Part shown: positions 18,304 through 26,670 of the stretch, one piece after another | How the letters are laid out: every line of letters starts with the position of its first letter | Numbering within the stretch: the stretch's first letter is position 1 | Source of the DNA: Polaromonas sp. | Lineage (GTDB): Bacteria > Pseudomonadota > Gammaproteobacteria > Burkholderiales > Burkholderiaceae | Assembly (NCBI GenBank): GCA_013823505.1 | Contig: PNMH01000007.1 | Location: 1 to 64,000, forward strand | Direction of reading: 5' to 3' | Length of the DNA: 64,000 bases | Translations under genes and position numbers: made by a program | Notes under the pieces: generated by a model | The model's input: only the letters and a program-made list of their open reading frames with translations | Told to the model about the DNA's origin: nothing | Database searches by the model: none

Positions 18304-19707
18304 TCAGAAAGACATGCGCGGGCCGCTCCCGCGCGCGGGCGTGGTGGCAGCAGTCACACCCGTGACCACCGTCGCGCCCTCCACCACCGCTTGTGCGGCC
18401 GGTCCGTCGGGTCTCACCATGATCTCGGTCGAGGTGCCGTCGGTCACGCCCAGCCGAACGTTGTAGGCCGATGGCTCGCCCTTGGCGTTCAGCACATAGA
18501 TACGGCCTCGCGAAGACACACCCCCGCGACCAGCACCGGGTGCACCCGCACCCGGCGGTCGGGCATTGGGCGGGGCGCTGGCGGTGCTCGCTGCGCCGGT
18601 CCGTGGCGGGGCGCCCGCCGTTGCGGGCGCATCGGCGGGGCTCTCGGGCGCTGGCGCGGGCTCGACACCCGAGATGCGCACCCGCAAGGCCGCGTTGGGC
18701 ACCTTCAGCACCGAATCGCGCGACTCGGTGACCACACGCACATTGGCCGTCATGCCCGGCAGCAGGCGCCCATCGGCGTTGGAGAAGCCCACCACGGCCA
18801 CGTAGGTCACGACACTGGAGACGTTGGTGGCGGCCTTGCGAACCTGGCGCACCTCGCCTGCAAATTTCTGCCCGGGGAACGCATCCACCGTGAAAGTGGC
18901 CTTCAGCCCGGGCTGGATGCGGCCCACGTCGGCCTCGTCAATGTTGGCGTCCACCTGCATGTCGGAGAGGTTTTGCGCGATCACGAACAGCTCGGGCGCC
19001 TGCAGGCTGGCGGCCACGGTCTGGCCTTTTTCCACGGTGCGCTTGATCACGATGCCGTTGACCGGCGAGGTGATGCGGGTGCGCGAGAGGTCGATACGCG
19101 CCTGCGCCAGCGCCGCTTCGCGCTGCGCCACATTGGCCTGCGCGCTCCTGATCTGCGCCTCGCTCACGCCCACCAGCGCCTGCACCGCCTTGAGCGACTC
19201 CTGCGCCGAGGTGAGCACGGCTCGTGTGCGGTCGGCCTCGCTCTGGGCAATGAAGCCCTGCGCCACCAGGCTCACGTTGCGCTCGTGCGTGCGCTGCGCC
19301 TCGGCCAGATCCGACTGCGCGCGGGACACATTGGCCCGGCTCGACGCCGAGTTGGCCACCGCGATCTGCACCGCAGCGCGCACCGCATCCACATCGGCTT
19401 GCGCCGAACTCACGCGGTACTCAAAGGTCTGGGGGTCGATCTCGGCGATCAGCTGACCGGCCTTGACCTCGGTGTTGAAGTCCACATAGACCGCACGCAC
19501 CTGCCCCGACACCTGGGTGCCCACCGACACCTGCGTGACCGGATTGACCGTGCCACTGGCGGAAACACTGGCCTGCAAGGGCCCCCGCTCGATCGCGGCG
19601 GTGCGGTACTGCACGGCCGATTGGGTGCTGCGCTGCGTCCACCACCACGCGCCGCCAGCCACCAAGGCCAGCACCACGGCACCCGAAATCCAAGTCGTCT
19701 TTTTCAT
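18304..19707 (-). CDS. MacA-type periplasmic adaptor (membrane fusion) protein
   Basis: This 467-residue adaptor bridges the MacB-type pump and an outer-membrane channel. It has an N-terminal membrane anchor (residues ~7-25, AVVLALVAGGAWWW), a lipoyl/biotinyl-like half motif (SGTVNPVTQVSVGTQVSGQV), a long alpha-helical hairpin (~110-230) and beta-barrel and membrane-proximal domains. Residues ~375-420 form an unusual low-complexity Ala/Pro/Gly insert that is not part of the usual fold. I start at the ATG 19705-19707 (MKKTTW); the open frame upstream is non-coding in character. It is the first gene of the exporter operon. Confidence 0.92.
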   Translation of the reverse strand: MKKTTWISGAVVLALVAGGAWWWTQRSTQSAVQYRTAAIERGPLQASVSASGTVNPVTQVSVGTQVSGQVRAVYVDFNTEVKAGQLIAEIDPQTFEYRVSSAQADVDAVRAAVQIAVANSASSRANVSRAQSDLAEAQRTHERNVSLVAQGFIAQSEADRTRAVLTSAQESLKAVQALVGVSEAQIRSAQANVAQREAALAQARIDLSRTRITSPVNGIVIKRTVEKGQTVAASLQAPELFVIAQNLSDMQVDANIDEADVGRIQPGLKATFTVDAFPGQKFAGEVRQVRKAATNVSSVVTYVAVVGFSNADGRLLPGMTANVRVVTESRDSVLKVPNAALRVRISGVEPAPAPESPADAPATAGAPPRTGAASTASAPPNARPPGAGAPGAGRGGVSSRGRIYVLNAKGEPSAYNVRLGVTDGTSTEIMVRPDGPAAQAVVEGATVVTGVTAATTPARGSGPRMSF

Positions 19708-19793
19708 TGGTCCATTGTAGGAACCGGGGTCTTGACTTCGTCGCTCGGGGGGTATCTGCGGCGTTTCGCTTCGGTAAAGAACGCTCGCCCAGC

Positions 19794-19821
19794 AAAAAGC
19801 CGGGCACTCGGGCCCGGCTTT
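19794..19821 (-). terminator. Rho-independent terminator
   Basis: A perfect 10-bp stem AAAGCCGGGC/GCCCGGCTTT with a 6-nt loop is followed, on the minus strand, by a run of T. It lies 20 bp past the stop of the minus-strand gene at 19842. Confidence 0.85.
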
Positions 19822-19841
19822 GAACGACAGAGGAGGAAATC

Positions 19842-20303
19842 TCAGCGGTGACCGCGGCGGCCGTCGTCGTCCCAATCTCGCCCGCCCCGATGACCATGAC
19901 CGCGGTGACCGTGGCCGTAGCGGCGGTCATCCCAGCGGGGGCCATGGCCCCAACCCGAGCGGTAGTAGGGGCGCGGTTGCACATACACCGGCTGCGGGTA
20001 CACCACCACCGGGCGCGGCTGCACGATGATGGGGCGCTGGTAGATCGGGCGACGCTCTTCGTAGACGGGGTAGCGCTCTTCGTAAACCGGATAACGGTTC
20101 ACATACACGGGGTAGTTGGACACGCCCACCGCCACGCCGGGAGAGCCGATGCCGATGGACCAGGAAATGTTGTTGTCACGCGCATGGGCTTGCGTGGCAA
20201 TGGTGGACATGGCCCACGCACCAGCGGCCAGGGCGGCCAGCGTGAGACCCCGGGCCAGTGCCGAGGTGCGGGCCCAATGGGCTTGGAGTGATGCGGTTTT
20301 CAT
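19842..20303 (-). CDS. Exported tyrosine/proline-rich repeat protein
   Basis: This 153-residue secreted protein has a signal peptide ending near ATQAHA (residue ~41). The mature part has degenerate repeats of a PVY(E/V) unit (YPVYVNRYPVYEERYPVYEE, then RPIYQRP, VQPRPV, VYPQPV). The last ~40 residues are rich in His, Gly, Arg and Asp and could bind metal or be disordered. Short proteins of this style are common in Burkholderiales and are usually left unnamed. It is followed by its own terminator and appears monocistronic. Its function is unknown; surface or periplasmic structure is a guess. Confidence 0.75.
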   Translation of the reverse strand: MKTASLQAHWARTSALARGLTLAALAAGAWAMSTIATQAHARDNNISWSIGIGSPGVAVGVSNYPVYVNRYPVYEERYPVYEERRPIYQRPIIVQPRPVVVYPQPVYVQPRPYYRSGWGHGPRWDDRRYGHGHRGHGHRGGRDWDDDGRRGHR

Positions 20304-20428
20304 GACGGGCTCCTGGATTCACGTGGGTTGGTTGTCAGGGCTTGTTGGTTACCCTGTGCCTGCATTACAGGGAATTCTCCGTTCCCCTGTACCGCATGCC
20401 CCGTCAAAGTCGTTGCCAGACGTAACCC

Positions 20429-21058
20429 ATGAACACCTCCACCTCACCCGACACCGCCCCTGCTGCGCTTGAAGTCCTGAATTTCTGGTTCGGCGACGGC
20501 TTGCAGCGCGACTGGCCTTCGCAAAATCTCAACGACCTGTGGTTTGGCGCCCGGCCCGAGCAGGACGAGGCCATCCGCCAGCGCTTTGGCCCGCTGGTGG
20601 ACGAAGCCCTGGACGGCGGCCTGACCGATTGGGAAGCCGATCCCCGCTCGCGGCTGGCGCTCATCGTGCTGCTGGACCAGCTCTCGCGCAACGTGCACCG
20701 GGGCCAGCGCCGCGCTTTTGACGGCGACGCCCGCGCGCAGCGCCTGAGCCAGCTGTCCATCGACGAGGGCATGGACGCCACGCTCACGCCCGCCGGCCGC
20801 GTGTTTCTCTACATGCCGCTCATGCACGCCGAAAACCTGGCGCTGCAGGACGAGTGCGTGGCGCGCTTCCAGCGGCTGGTGGACAGCAGCCCCGACACCC
20901 TGCGCGACAAGCTCGCCAGCAACCTGCGCTTTGCGGTGCTGCACCGCGACATCGTGGCGCAGTACGGCCGCTTCCCGCACCGCAACGCCGTGCTCGGGCG
21001 CACCACCACGCCCGAAGAAGACGCGTTCCTGAAAGACGGCCCGCGCTTCGGCCAGTAG
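20429..21058 (+). CDS. DUF924 family protein
   Basis: This 209-residue cytosolic protein has typical DUF924 features: the N-terminal VLNFWFGDGL, the central RLALIVLLDQLSRNVHRG and the later FLYMPLMHAENLALQ and HRDIVAQYGRFPHRN. The family is an all-helical TPR-like fold of unknown role, widespread in proteobacteria and plants. It lies alone between a divergent exported-protein gene and the Pho-box-like region. The start ATG agrees with the family start. Confidence 0.88.
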   Translation: MNTSTSPDTAPAALEVLNFWFGDGLQRDWPSQNLNDLWFGARPEQDEAIRQRFGPLVDEALDGGLTDWEADPRSRLALIVLLDQLSRNVHRGQRRAFDGDARAQRLSQLSIDEGMDATLTPAGRVFLYMPLMHAENLALQDECVARFQRLVDSSPDTLRDKLASNLRFAVLHRDIVAQYGRFPHRNAVLGRTTTPEEDAFLKDGPRFGQ

Positions 21059-21064
21059 CCTGCG

Positions 21065-21103
21065 CGTCACAACTTCGTCACGGCTTCGTCACAAGCGTTT
21101 CAT
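21065..21103 (+). promoter_or_regulatory. Pho-box-like array of 11-bp direct repeats
   Basis: CGTCAC occurs at 21065, 21076 and 21087, and a weaker TTTCAT at 21098, all at exact 11-bp spacing. PhoB sites are 11-bp direct repeats with a TGTCAT/TGTCAC-like half followed by an AT-leaning spacer, so this fits a PhoB operator with two overlapping dimers. It lies ~50 bp before the start of a secreted lipoprotein gene. Confidence 0.6.
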
Positions 21104-21150
21104 GGCGGTTACCTACAACCGTGGGTTTCAACCCCAACGACAAGACCACC

Positions 21151-22845
21151 ATGAGACTCCTGCCCCAGCAGCCACGCGCCCGTTTGTTTGCCACCTCGCT
21201 CGTCATGGCCGCTGCGCTCGCCGCGTGCGGTGGCGGCAGCGACGCATCCACCCCGACCACCCCGGTGGTGGAAGCCACGCCGGCCGGCCTCACGCTGGAG
21301 AAGATCGGCGGCTACGCCCACGCGGGTGGCCTCTCGTCCGCCGAGATCACCGCGTACGACCCACTGAGCAAACGCCTGTTTGTCGTCAACGGAGCCAACG
21401 CTTCAGTGGACGTGTTGAACCTGGCCGACCCGACCAACCCGGTGCTGTTGGGCAACATCACCGCAGCCAGCATCGGCGCCAACCTGGCGGCAGTGAACAG
21501 CGTGGCCGTGTTCAACGGCGTCGTGGCGCTGGCTGTGGAAGCCAACCCCAAGACCAGCGCCGGCGTGGTCGCCTGGGTGCGTGCGAGCGATCTGACCATT
21601 CTGGGCACGGACACCGTGGGCGCCCTGCCCGACATGCTCACCTTCACGCCCGATGGCAGCCACCTGCTGGTGGCCAATGAGGGTGAGCCCAACAGCTACA
21701 ACGACGTCACCGTGACGTCGGTTGATCCCGTCGGCTCCGTCAGCGTCATTGCGGTCAGCGGCCTCACACCCACCGCTTCCAGCATCTCCCGCACGGTGCA
21801 CACCGCCGGTTTCGCCGCCTTCAATGGGCAAGAGGCTGTGTTGCGCACAGCCGGTGTGCGCATCTACGGCCCCAACGCCACCGTGGAACAAGACCTGGAG
21901 CCCGAGTACATCACCATCTCGGCCGACAGCAAGACCGCTTACGTCACGCTGCAAGAGAACAACGCGATTGCCACCGTGGACATCGCCAGCAGGACCGTCA
22001 CCTCCATCAAGCCCCTGGGCTTCAAGGACCACAGCCTGGCCGGCATGGGCATGGACGTGAGCGACGAAGACGGCGGAACCAACACCAACAGCGGCACGCC
22101 ACTGATCAAGATCGGCCCGGTGCCGGTGAAGGGCATGTACCTGCCCGACGCCATTGCCAGCTACACCGCCAATGGCCAGACCTGGCTGATCACCGCCAAC
22201 GAGGGTGACGCACGCGCTGACTGGCCGGGCTTCAACGAAGAAACGCGGGTGCGCGCGCACTGCTCGCTGGGCCTGGACCCCACGGTGTTCAGCGACGCTG
22301 CCAACCAGATCTTCGACAGCAACCTCGGCCGCCTGCGCATCACCACCACCCCCAACGGCGGCAGCGCCGGCAAGAACAGTGCTGGCCAGTGCAACGAGCT
22401 CTACAGCTTCGGCGGCCGCTCGTTCTCCATCTGGAGCACCAGCGTGAACCGCGTGTTTGATTCGGGCGACGACATCGAGCAGCGCACGAAGGCATTGCCC
22501 AATGTGAACTTCAACGCCAGCCACGACAACAACGACCTCGACGGCCGCAGCGCCAGCAAAGGCCCGGAGCCCGAAGGCGTGACCGTGGGCACTTTCGGCA
22601 GCAAGACCTTTGCGTTCATTGGCCTGGAGCGCGTGGGCGGCGTGATGGTGTACGACGTGACCAACCCCAACGCGCCCGTCTACACCACCTACCTCAACAC
22701 CCGCACCGGCCTCACCGGCGACCGCGGACCAGAGGGCCTGACGCTGATCAAGGCGGCGCAGTCACCCAACGGCAAACCGCTGCTGGTGGTGGGCAACGAA
22801 ACCAGCGGCACCACGGCCGTGTTCCAGCTCAACCTCTCGTATTGA
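21151..22845 (+). CDS. Choice-of-anchor I/phosphatase-like beta-propeller lipoprotein
   Basis: This 564-residue exported protein has a lipoprotein-like signal (SLVMAAALAACGGGSD, lipid Cys at ~26). The mature part has repeated propeller-type strands (YDPLSKRLFVVNGANASVDV, TFTPDGSHLLVANEGEPNSY, SADSKTAYVTLQENNAIATV). Signature stretches such as ANEGDARADWPGFNEE and GPEPEGVT are typical of the choice-of-anchor I family, often annotated as alkaline-phosphatase-like. I start at the ATG 21151. The array of 11-bp repeats just upstream suggests phosphate-starvation control, which would fit a role in phosphate scavenging. The enzymatic activity is inference. Confidence 0.85.
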   Translation: MRLLPQQPRARLFATSLVMAAALAACGGGSDASTPTTPVVEATPAGLTLEKIGGYAHAGGLSSAEITAYDPLSKRLFVVNGANASVDVLNLADPTNPVLLGNITAASIGANLAAVNSVAVFNGVVALAVEANPKTSAGVVAWVRASDLTILGTDTVGALPDMLTFTPDGSHLLVANEGEPNSYNDVTVTSVDPVGSVSVIAVSGLTPTASSISRTVHTAGFAAFNGQEAVLRTAGVRIYGPNATVEQDLEPEYITISADSKTAYVTLQENNAIATVDIASRTVTSIKPLGFKDHSLAGMGMDVSDEDGGTNTNSGTPLIKIGPVPVKGMYLPDAIASYTANGQTWLITANEGDARADWPGFNEETRVRAHCSLGLDPTVFSDAANQIFDSNLGRLRITTTPNGGSAGKNSAGQCNELYSFGGRSFSIWSTSVNRVFDSGDDIEQRTKALPNVNFNASHDNNDLDGRSASKGPEPEGVTVGTFGSKTFAFIGLERVGGVMVYDVTNPNAPVYTTYLNTRTGLTGDRGPEGLTLIKAAQSPNGKPLLVVGNETSGTTAVFQLNLSY

Positions 22846-22851
22846 GCCCAC

Positions 22852-24084
22852 TCAGCCTGCTGCCAGCGGCTTCAACGCCGCTGGCAGCCAGCTGGCCAGC
22901 CGGGCATGAATGGCGGCCTCGCGCCGCTGCCACCAGATGCCCAGCGCCACCACTGCCAGCCCCAGCAGCGTGAGCGCAAACGGGAACAGCAGGCTGTCTT
23001 CAAACACGCGATGTGAAAGGTAGCCCAGGTAGGCCGCCACGCCGATGGCACCCAGCACGGTGAACACGCGCCGGCCGATGGCCGCGCCCAGGAACACCAG
23101 GCCCACGTTGATGAGCGCGTAGAGGAACTTGTTGAGCTCGGAGTCGCTGTCTCTCAGGCTCAGGCCGCCCCGGAACATGATGGCGCCGAAGAGGTAGAGC
23201 CAGAAGGCGAAGTCTTGCCGGTTCAGCGGGTGGGTGGCGGTGCGGCTGCGCAGGTCGACCCACACCGCAATGGCGCAGGTGGCCAGGCCAAACACCAGCG
23301 ACACGTCGCGCGTGAATTCCCAGTCGAAGCCGTCTTTTTGCATGAGCATGTGAGCCACGTCCATGTTGAGGTACCAGAGCGTCACGGCCACCGGCATCAC
23401 CATGAAGGGCAAACGGAAGCGCCACAGCATGACCACGGCCGCCGCCAGCGTGGCGAACTCCAGCGTGAGCCAGCGCCAGTCGATGTAGCGGTGGTAATCG
23501 CGGTAGCTGTCGTGCGCGCCATCGGGCCACAGGCCCAACCCGGCCTGCAGCGCCCAGGTGGCCAACGGCACGAGGCACACCGCCAGCGTGGCCAGCACAC
23601 CGGCGGGTGTGCGCAGGCGCTGTTTCATGAGGTTGCGCGCCACCAGCAGCGCGCCCACCAGGTAGCCCATCGACAAGGCGAACACGCCCCACGCGCCAAA
23701 CAGCTCCCAGCCCAGCGTCATGAACAGCGTCATGGCGCCGATGGCCAGCATGCCGCCAAAGTAATAGAGCGTGTTGGTGAACGAAAAGACCGGGCCCGAC
23801 GCCATGCGCGGCATGGGCGACATGGCAACACCCGAGGGCACTGGCTGCGCAGCGGGTGGCGCCAGTTCGTCAGCGCTCACGCGCTGGCTGCTGCCCGGCG
23901 ACGCCCAAGAAGACCACAAGGCATGCGCTTCGCTCGGCACGATGGCGCCGCGCTCGACCGCGGCTTCAATGTCGGCCCAGCCCAGGCGCACGCGCACCGA
24001 CGGCAAGAACACGTCTTCGGTCTGCGTGATCTCCCATTGCGTGGGCTCTTCGTTGGGGATGGTTTCAGGGTGTTCGTTGGTCAT
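22852..24084 (-). CDS. Polytopic membrane protein of unknown function
   Basis: This 410-residue protein has a soluble N-terminal ~95 residues (VRVRLGWADIEAAVERGAIV, a short DUF2157-like helical segment) followed by about ten hydrophobic helices with few charged loops. I do not recognise the family with certainty. The start is set at the ATG 24082-24084 (MTNEHPETIPNEEP). It converges with the preceding lipoprotein gene, with only 6 bp between stops. A perfect 12-bp hairpin (22859-22870/22877-22888) lies inside its last codons. A transporter role is not supported by any motif. Confidence 0.75.
   Translation of the reverse strand: MTNEHPETIPNEEPTQWEITQTEDVFLPSVRVRLGWADIEAAVERGAIVPSEAHALWSSWASPGSSQRVSADELAPPAAQPVPSGVAMSPMPRMASGPVFSFTNTLYYFGGMLAIGAMTLFMTLGWELFGAWGVFALSMGYLVGALLVARNLMKQRLRTPAGVLATLAVCLVPLATWALQAGLGLWPDGAHDSYRDYHRYIDWRWLTLEFATLAAAVVMLWRFRLPFMVMPVAVTLWYLNMDVAHMLMQKDGFDWEFTRDVSLVFGLATCAIAVWVDLRSRTATHPLNRQDFAFWLYLFGAIMFRGGLSLRDSDSELNKFLYALINVGLVFLGAAIGRRVFTVLGAIGVAAYLGYLSHRVFEDSLLFPFALTLLGLAVVALGIWWQRREAAIHARLASWLPAALKPLAAG
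22859..22888 (+). terminator. Hairpin inside the 3' coding end of the convergent gene
   Basis: GCTGCCAGCGGC and GCCGCTGGCAGC form a perfect 12-bp stem with loop TTCAAC, 13 bp past the plus-strand lipoprotein stop. It codes for the last residues of the opposite gene. There is no T run, so termination is only suggested. Confidence 0.4.
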
Positions 24085-24229
24085 GTTGTGTGTGCCCCGG
24101 GGGGTTCCTCCGCTTCGCAGCAACCATAACGGAAAGCCCCCGAATTGAAGTTGTGCGGTACGACCATTCAGCCCGCGCCACAGACCGCTGGCACCGAGGG
24201 GAAACGCAACGCGCCCCTAGAATGCCTTG

Positions 24230-26074
24230 ATGAGCTCCAACACCCCCCCCAGCAAGCACAACAGCCCCACCGAAAACGCCCCCGCAGAGGGCGAACACAA
24301 GGTCAGCAACTTCCTGCGCCAGATCATTGAAAACGACCTGGACAAAGGCACCTACGCCGCCCGCCGCTGGGCCGGCACCCCGGGCGACGCCGCGCACCAC
24401 GCCGCCGGCCAGCCCGACCCCGCCAAGATCCGCACCCGCTTCCCGCCCGAGCCCAACGGCTATTTGCACGTGGGCCACGCCAAGAGCATCTGCCTCAACT
24501 TTGGCCTGGCGCGCGACTACGGCGGCGTGTGCCACATGCGCTTTGACGACACCAACCCCGAGAAGGAAGACACGGAGTACGTCAACAGCATCCTCGACGC
24601 CGTGAAGTGGCTGGGCTTCAACTGGGAAGCCAATGGCCAGAGCCATTTGTTCCAAGCGAGCGATTACTTTGGCTTCATGTACCGCGCGGCCGAGTACCTC
24701 ATTGAAGCCGGCCACGCGTATGTGGACGAGCAGACCGCCGAACAAATGCGCCTAGCGCGCGGCGACTTCGGCAGGCCCGGTGTGGACAGCCCTTTCCGCA
24801 GCCGCACGCCCGCCGAGAACCTGGCGCGGTTTCGCGAAATGCGCGACGGCCAGCACGAAGACGGCAGCATGGTGCTGCGCGCCAAGATCGACATGGCCTC
24901 GCCCAACATCAACCTGCGCGACCCCGCCATTTACCGCATTCGCCGCGCCACGCACCACAACACGGGCGACACCTGGTGCATCTACCCCATGTACACCTTT
25001 GCGCACCCCATTGAGGACGCACTGGAGCAGATCACCCACAGCATCTGCACGCTGGAGTTTGAAGATCAGCGCCCGTTTTACGACTGGCTGATGGACCGCT
25101 TGTGCGAAGGCGGCCTGCTCGCGCACCCCGCGCCGCACCAGTACGAATTTGCCCGGCTCAACCTCACCTATGTGATCACCAGCAAACGCAAGCTCGCGCA
25201 GCTGGTGTACGACCACAAGGTCAGCGGCTGGGACGACCCGCGCATGCCGACCATCGTCGGCCTGCGCCGGCGCGGCTACACGCCCGAGAGCATCCAGATG
25301 TTTGCCGAGCGCATCGGCGTGACCAAGAGCGACAGCTGGATCGACTACAGCACGCTCGAAGGCTGCCTGCGCGAAGACCTGGAAAACAAGGCCCACCGCG
25401 GCATGGCCGTGCTCGACCCCGTCAAGCTGGTGCTCACCAACTGGGCTGAGGCCTTCGGCTCAGACAGCTACACCGAAGACTGCACCCAGCCCGCCCTACC
25501 CCACCACGCCGTGCCCGAGGGCCAGACCCCGCCGCCCGAGCGCGTGTTCAAGATCGGCAACGAGGTGTGGATCGAACGCGAAGACTTTGAAGAAGTGCCA
25601 CCCAAGGGCTACAAGCGCCTGTTCCCTGGGAACGTGGTGCGCCTCAAAGGCGGCTACGTGATCGAGTGCACCGGCTGCGAAAAAGACGCGAGCGGCACCG
25701 TGACCGCCGTGCACGCCAAGGTGATCCCCGGCACCAAGAGCGGTACCCCCGGCGCCGACAGCGTGAAAGCCAAAGCCGCCATCACCTGGGTGAGCGTGGC
25801 CGACGGCGTGCCCGCCGAAGTGCGCCTGTACGACCGCCTGTTCAGCGACCCCCAGCCCGACGCGGGCGGCAAAGACTTCATCGAAGCGTTAAACCCGAAC
25901 AGCTTGAAGGTGGTGACGGCTTACGTGGAGCCGTCACTGGCTGCGGCGAAACCGGATGAGAAGTTTCAGTTCGAGCGGTTTGGGTACTTTGTGGCGGATC
26001 GGGTGGATCACGAGGCTGCATCTATGCCAGTGTTCAACCGGGTGACGGGATTAAAGGATTCTTGGGGTAAGTGA
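24230..26074 (+). CDS. glnS: Glutaminyl-tRNA synthetase
   Basis: This class I aminoacyl-tRNA synthetase charges tRNA-Gln directly. The HIGH-type motif is in PPEPNGYLHVGHAKS (residue ~75), and the KMSKS equivalent is ITSKRKL near 320, as in E. coli MSKRKL. The GlnRS-specific catalytic region and the C-terminal anticodon-binding beta-barrels (VPPKGYKRLFPGN, RFGYFVADRVDH) are present. The length of 614 residues is somewhat above E. coli because of a ~30-residue polar N-terminal tail. The start is ATG 24230; the TTG just before it is unlikely. Confidence 0.97.
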   Translation: MSSNTPPSKHNSPTENAPAEGEHKVSNFLRQIIENDLDKGTYAARRWAGTPGDAAHHAAGQPDPAKIRTRFPPEPNGYLHVGHAKSICLNFGLARDYGGVCHMRFDDTNPEKEDTEYVNSILDAVKWLGFNWEANGQSHLFQASDYFGFMYRAAEYLIEAGHAYVDEQTAEQMRLARGDFGRPGVDSPFRSRTPAENLARFREMRDGQHEDGSMVLRAKIDMASPNINLRDPAIYRIRRATHHNTGDTWCIYPMYTFAHPIEDALEQITHSICTLEFEDQRPFYDWLMDRLCEGGLLAHPAPHQYEFARLNLTYVITSKRKLAQLVYDHKVSGWDDPRMPTIVGLRRRGYTPESIQMFAERIGVTKSDSWIDYSTLEGCLREDLENKAHRGMAVLDPVKLVLTNWAEAFGSDSYTEDCTQPALPHHAVPEGQTPPPERVFKIGNEVWIEREDFEEVPPKGYKRLFPGNVVRLKGGYVIECTGCEKDASGTVTAVHAKVIPGTKSGTPGADSVKAKAAITWVSVADGVPAEVRLYDRLFSDPQPDAGGKDFIEALNPNSLKVVTAYVEPSLAAAKPDEKFQFERFGYFVADRVDHEAASMPVFNRVTGLKDSWGK

Positions 26075-26151
26075 TCTTTGCAGCAAATCTGCGGCAATGA
26101 CATACCCCAATAGAAAGCTTGAAATGCGGCAAAAAGCTCAGGGAGGAATCG

Positions 26152-26670
26152 ATGACATTGAACGAAATCAAAGAACACATGTCTCGCAATCAGTTCAAAA
26201 CGATTGCAAACAGATGCGGCTACAAGTGCGAACGCCCATCAGATGGAGACCATGGGGTTGACTTCAAAGTAGATGAGGTCACCTTTGTCAATATGCCAAG
26301 TGGACCTAGACTTTTAGATACTGGAAGAACTCTCCAATTCCAACTAAAGGCAACAACCTCGCACAATATCGAACTACTTGAACAATCGATAAAGTTCGAT
26401 CTCGAAGCAAAAACGTACAACGATCTTGTTCATCGCCTGCAAAACAATTATCCGCTGACATTGGTACTTGCGATTTTGCCAGATTTCGAAATCGATTGGG
26501 TGACATGTTCAAATGACGAAATAAAGCAAAAAACGCAACTTTTCTGGTTTCGACCGCCAATCCATGCACAGCTAACCGAAAACGTTGCAACAAAAAGAAT
26601 AGAAATTCCAATAGAACAGCGCGTTGACTTAAACTTCCTAGAAAATCAATTTGAGGAGCTGTTTGAATGA
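26152..26670 (+). CDS. DUF4365 domain protein, first gene of an AT-rich pair
   Basis: This 172-residue protein has the DUF4365 pattern, a PD-(D/E)xK-nuclease-like fold. D37 lies in DGDHGVDFKV, Q64-x-K66 in LQFQLKAT, and KTYNDLVHR follows. The ATG at 26152 has a strong GGGAGG 6-7 nt upstream and is preferred to a weak upstream TTG. Its stop overlaps the next start as ATGA. Base composition is markedly AT-rich compared with glnS before it, a sign of transfer. DUF4365 domains often occur in antiphage and mobile contexts. A nuclease or nucleic-acid-binding role is inferred. Confidence 0.8.
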   Translation: MTLNEIKEHMSRNQFKTIANRCGYKCERPSDGDHGVDFKVDEVTFVNMPSGPRLLDTGRTLQFQLKATTSHNIELLEQSIKFDLEAKTYNDLVHRLQNNYPLTLVLAILPDFEIDWVTCSNDEIKQKTQLFWFRPPIHAQLTENVATKRIEIPIEQRVDLNFLENQFEELFE

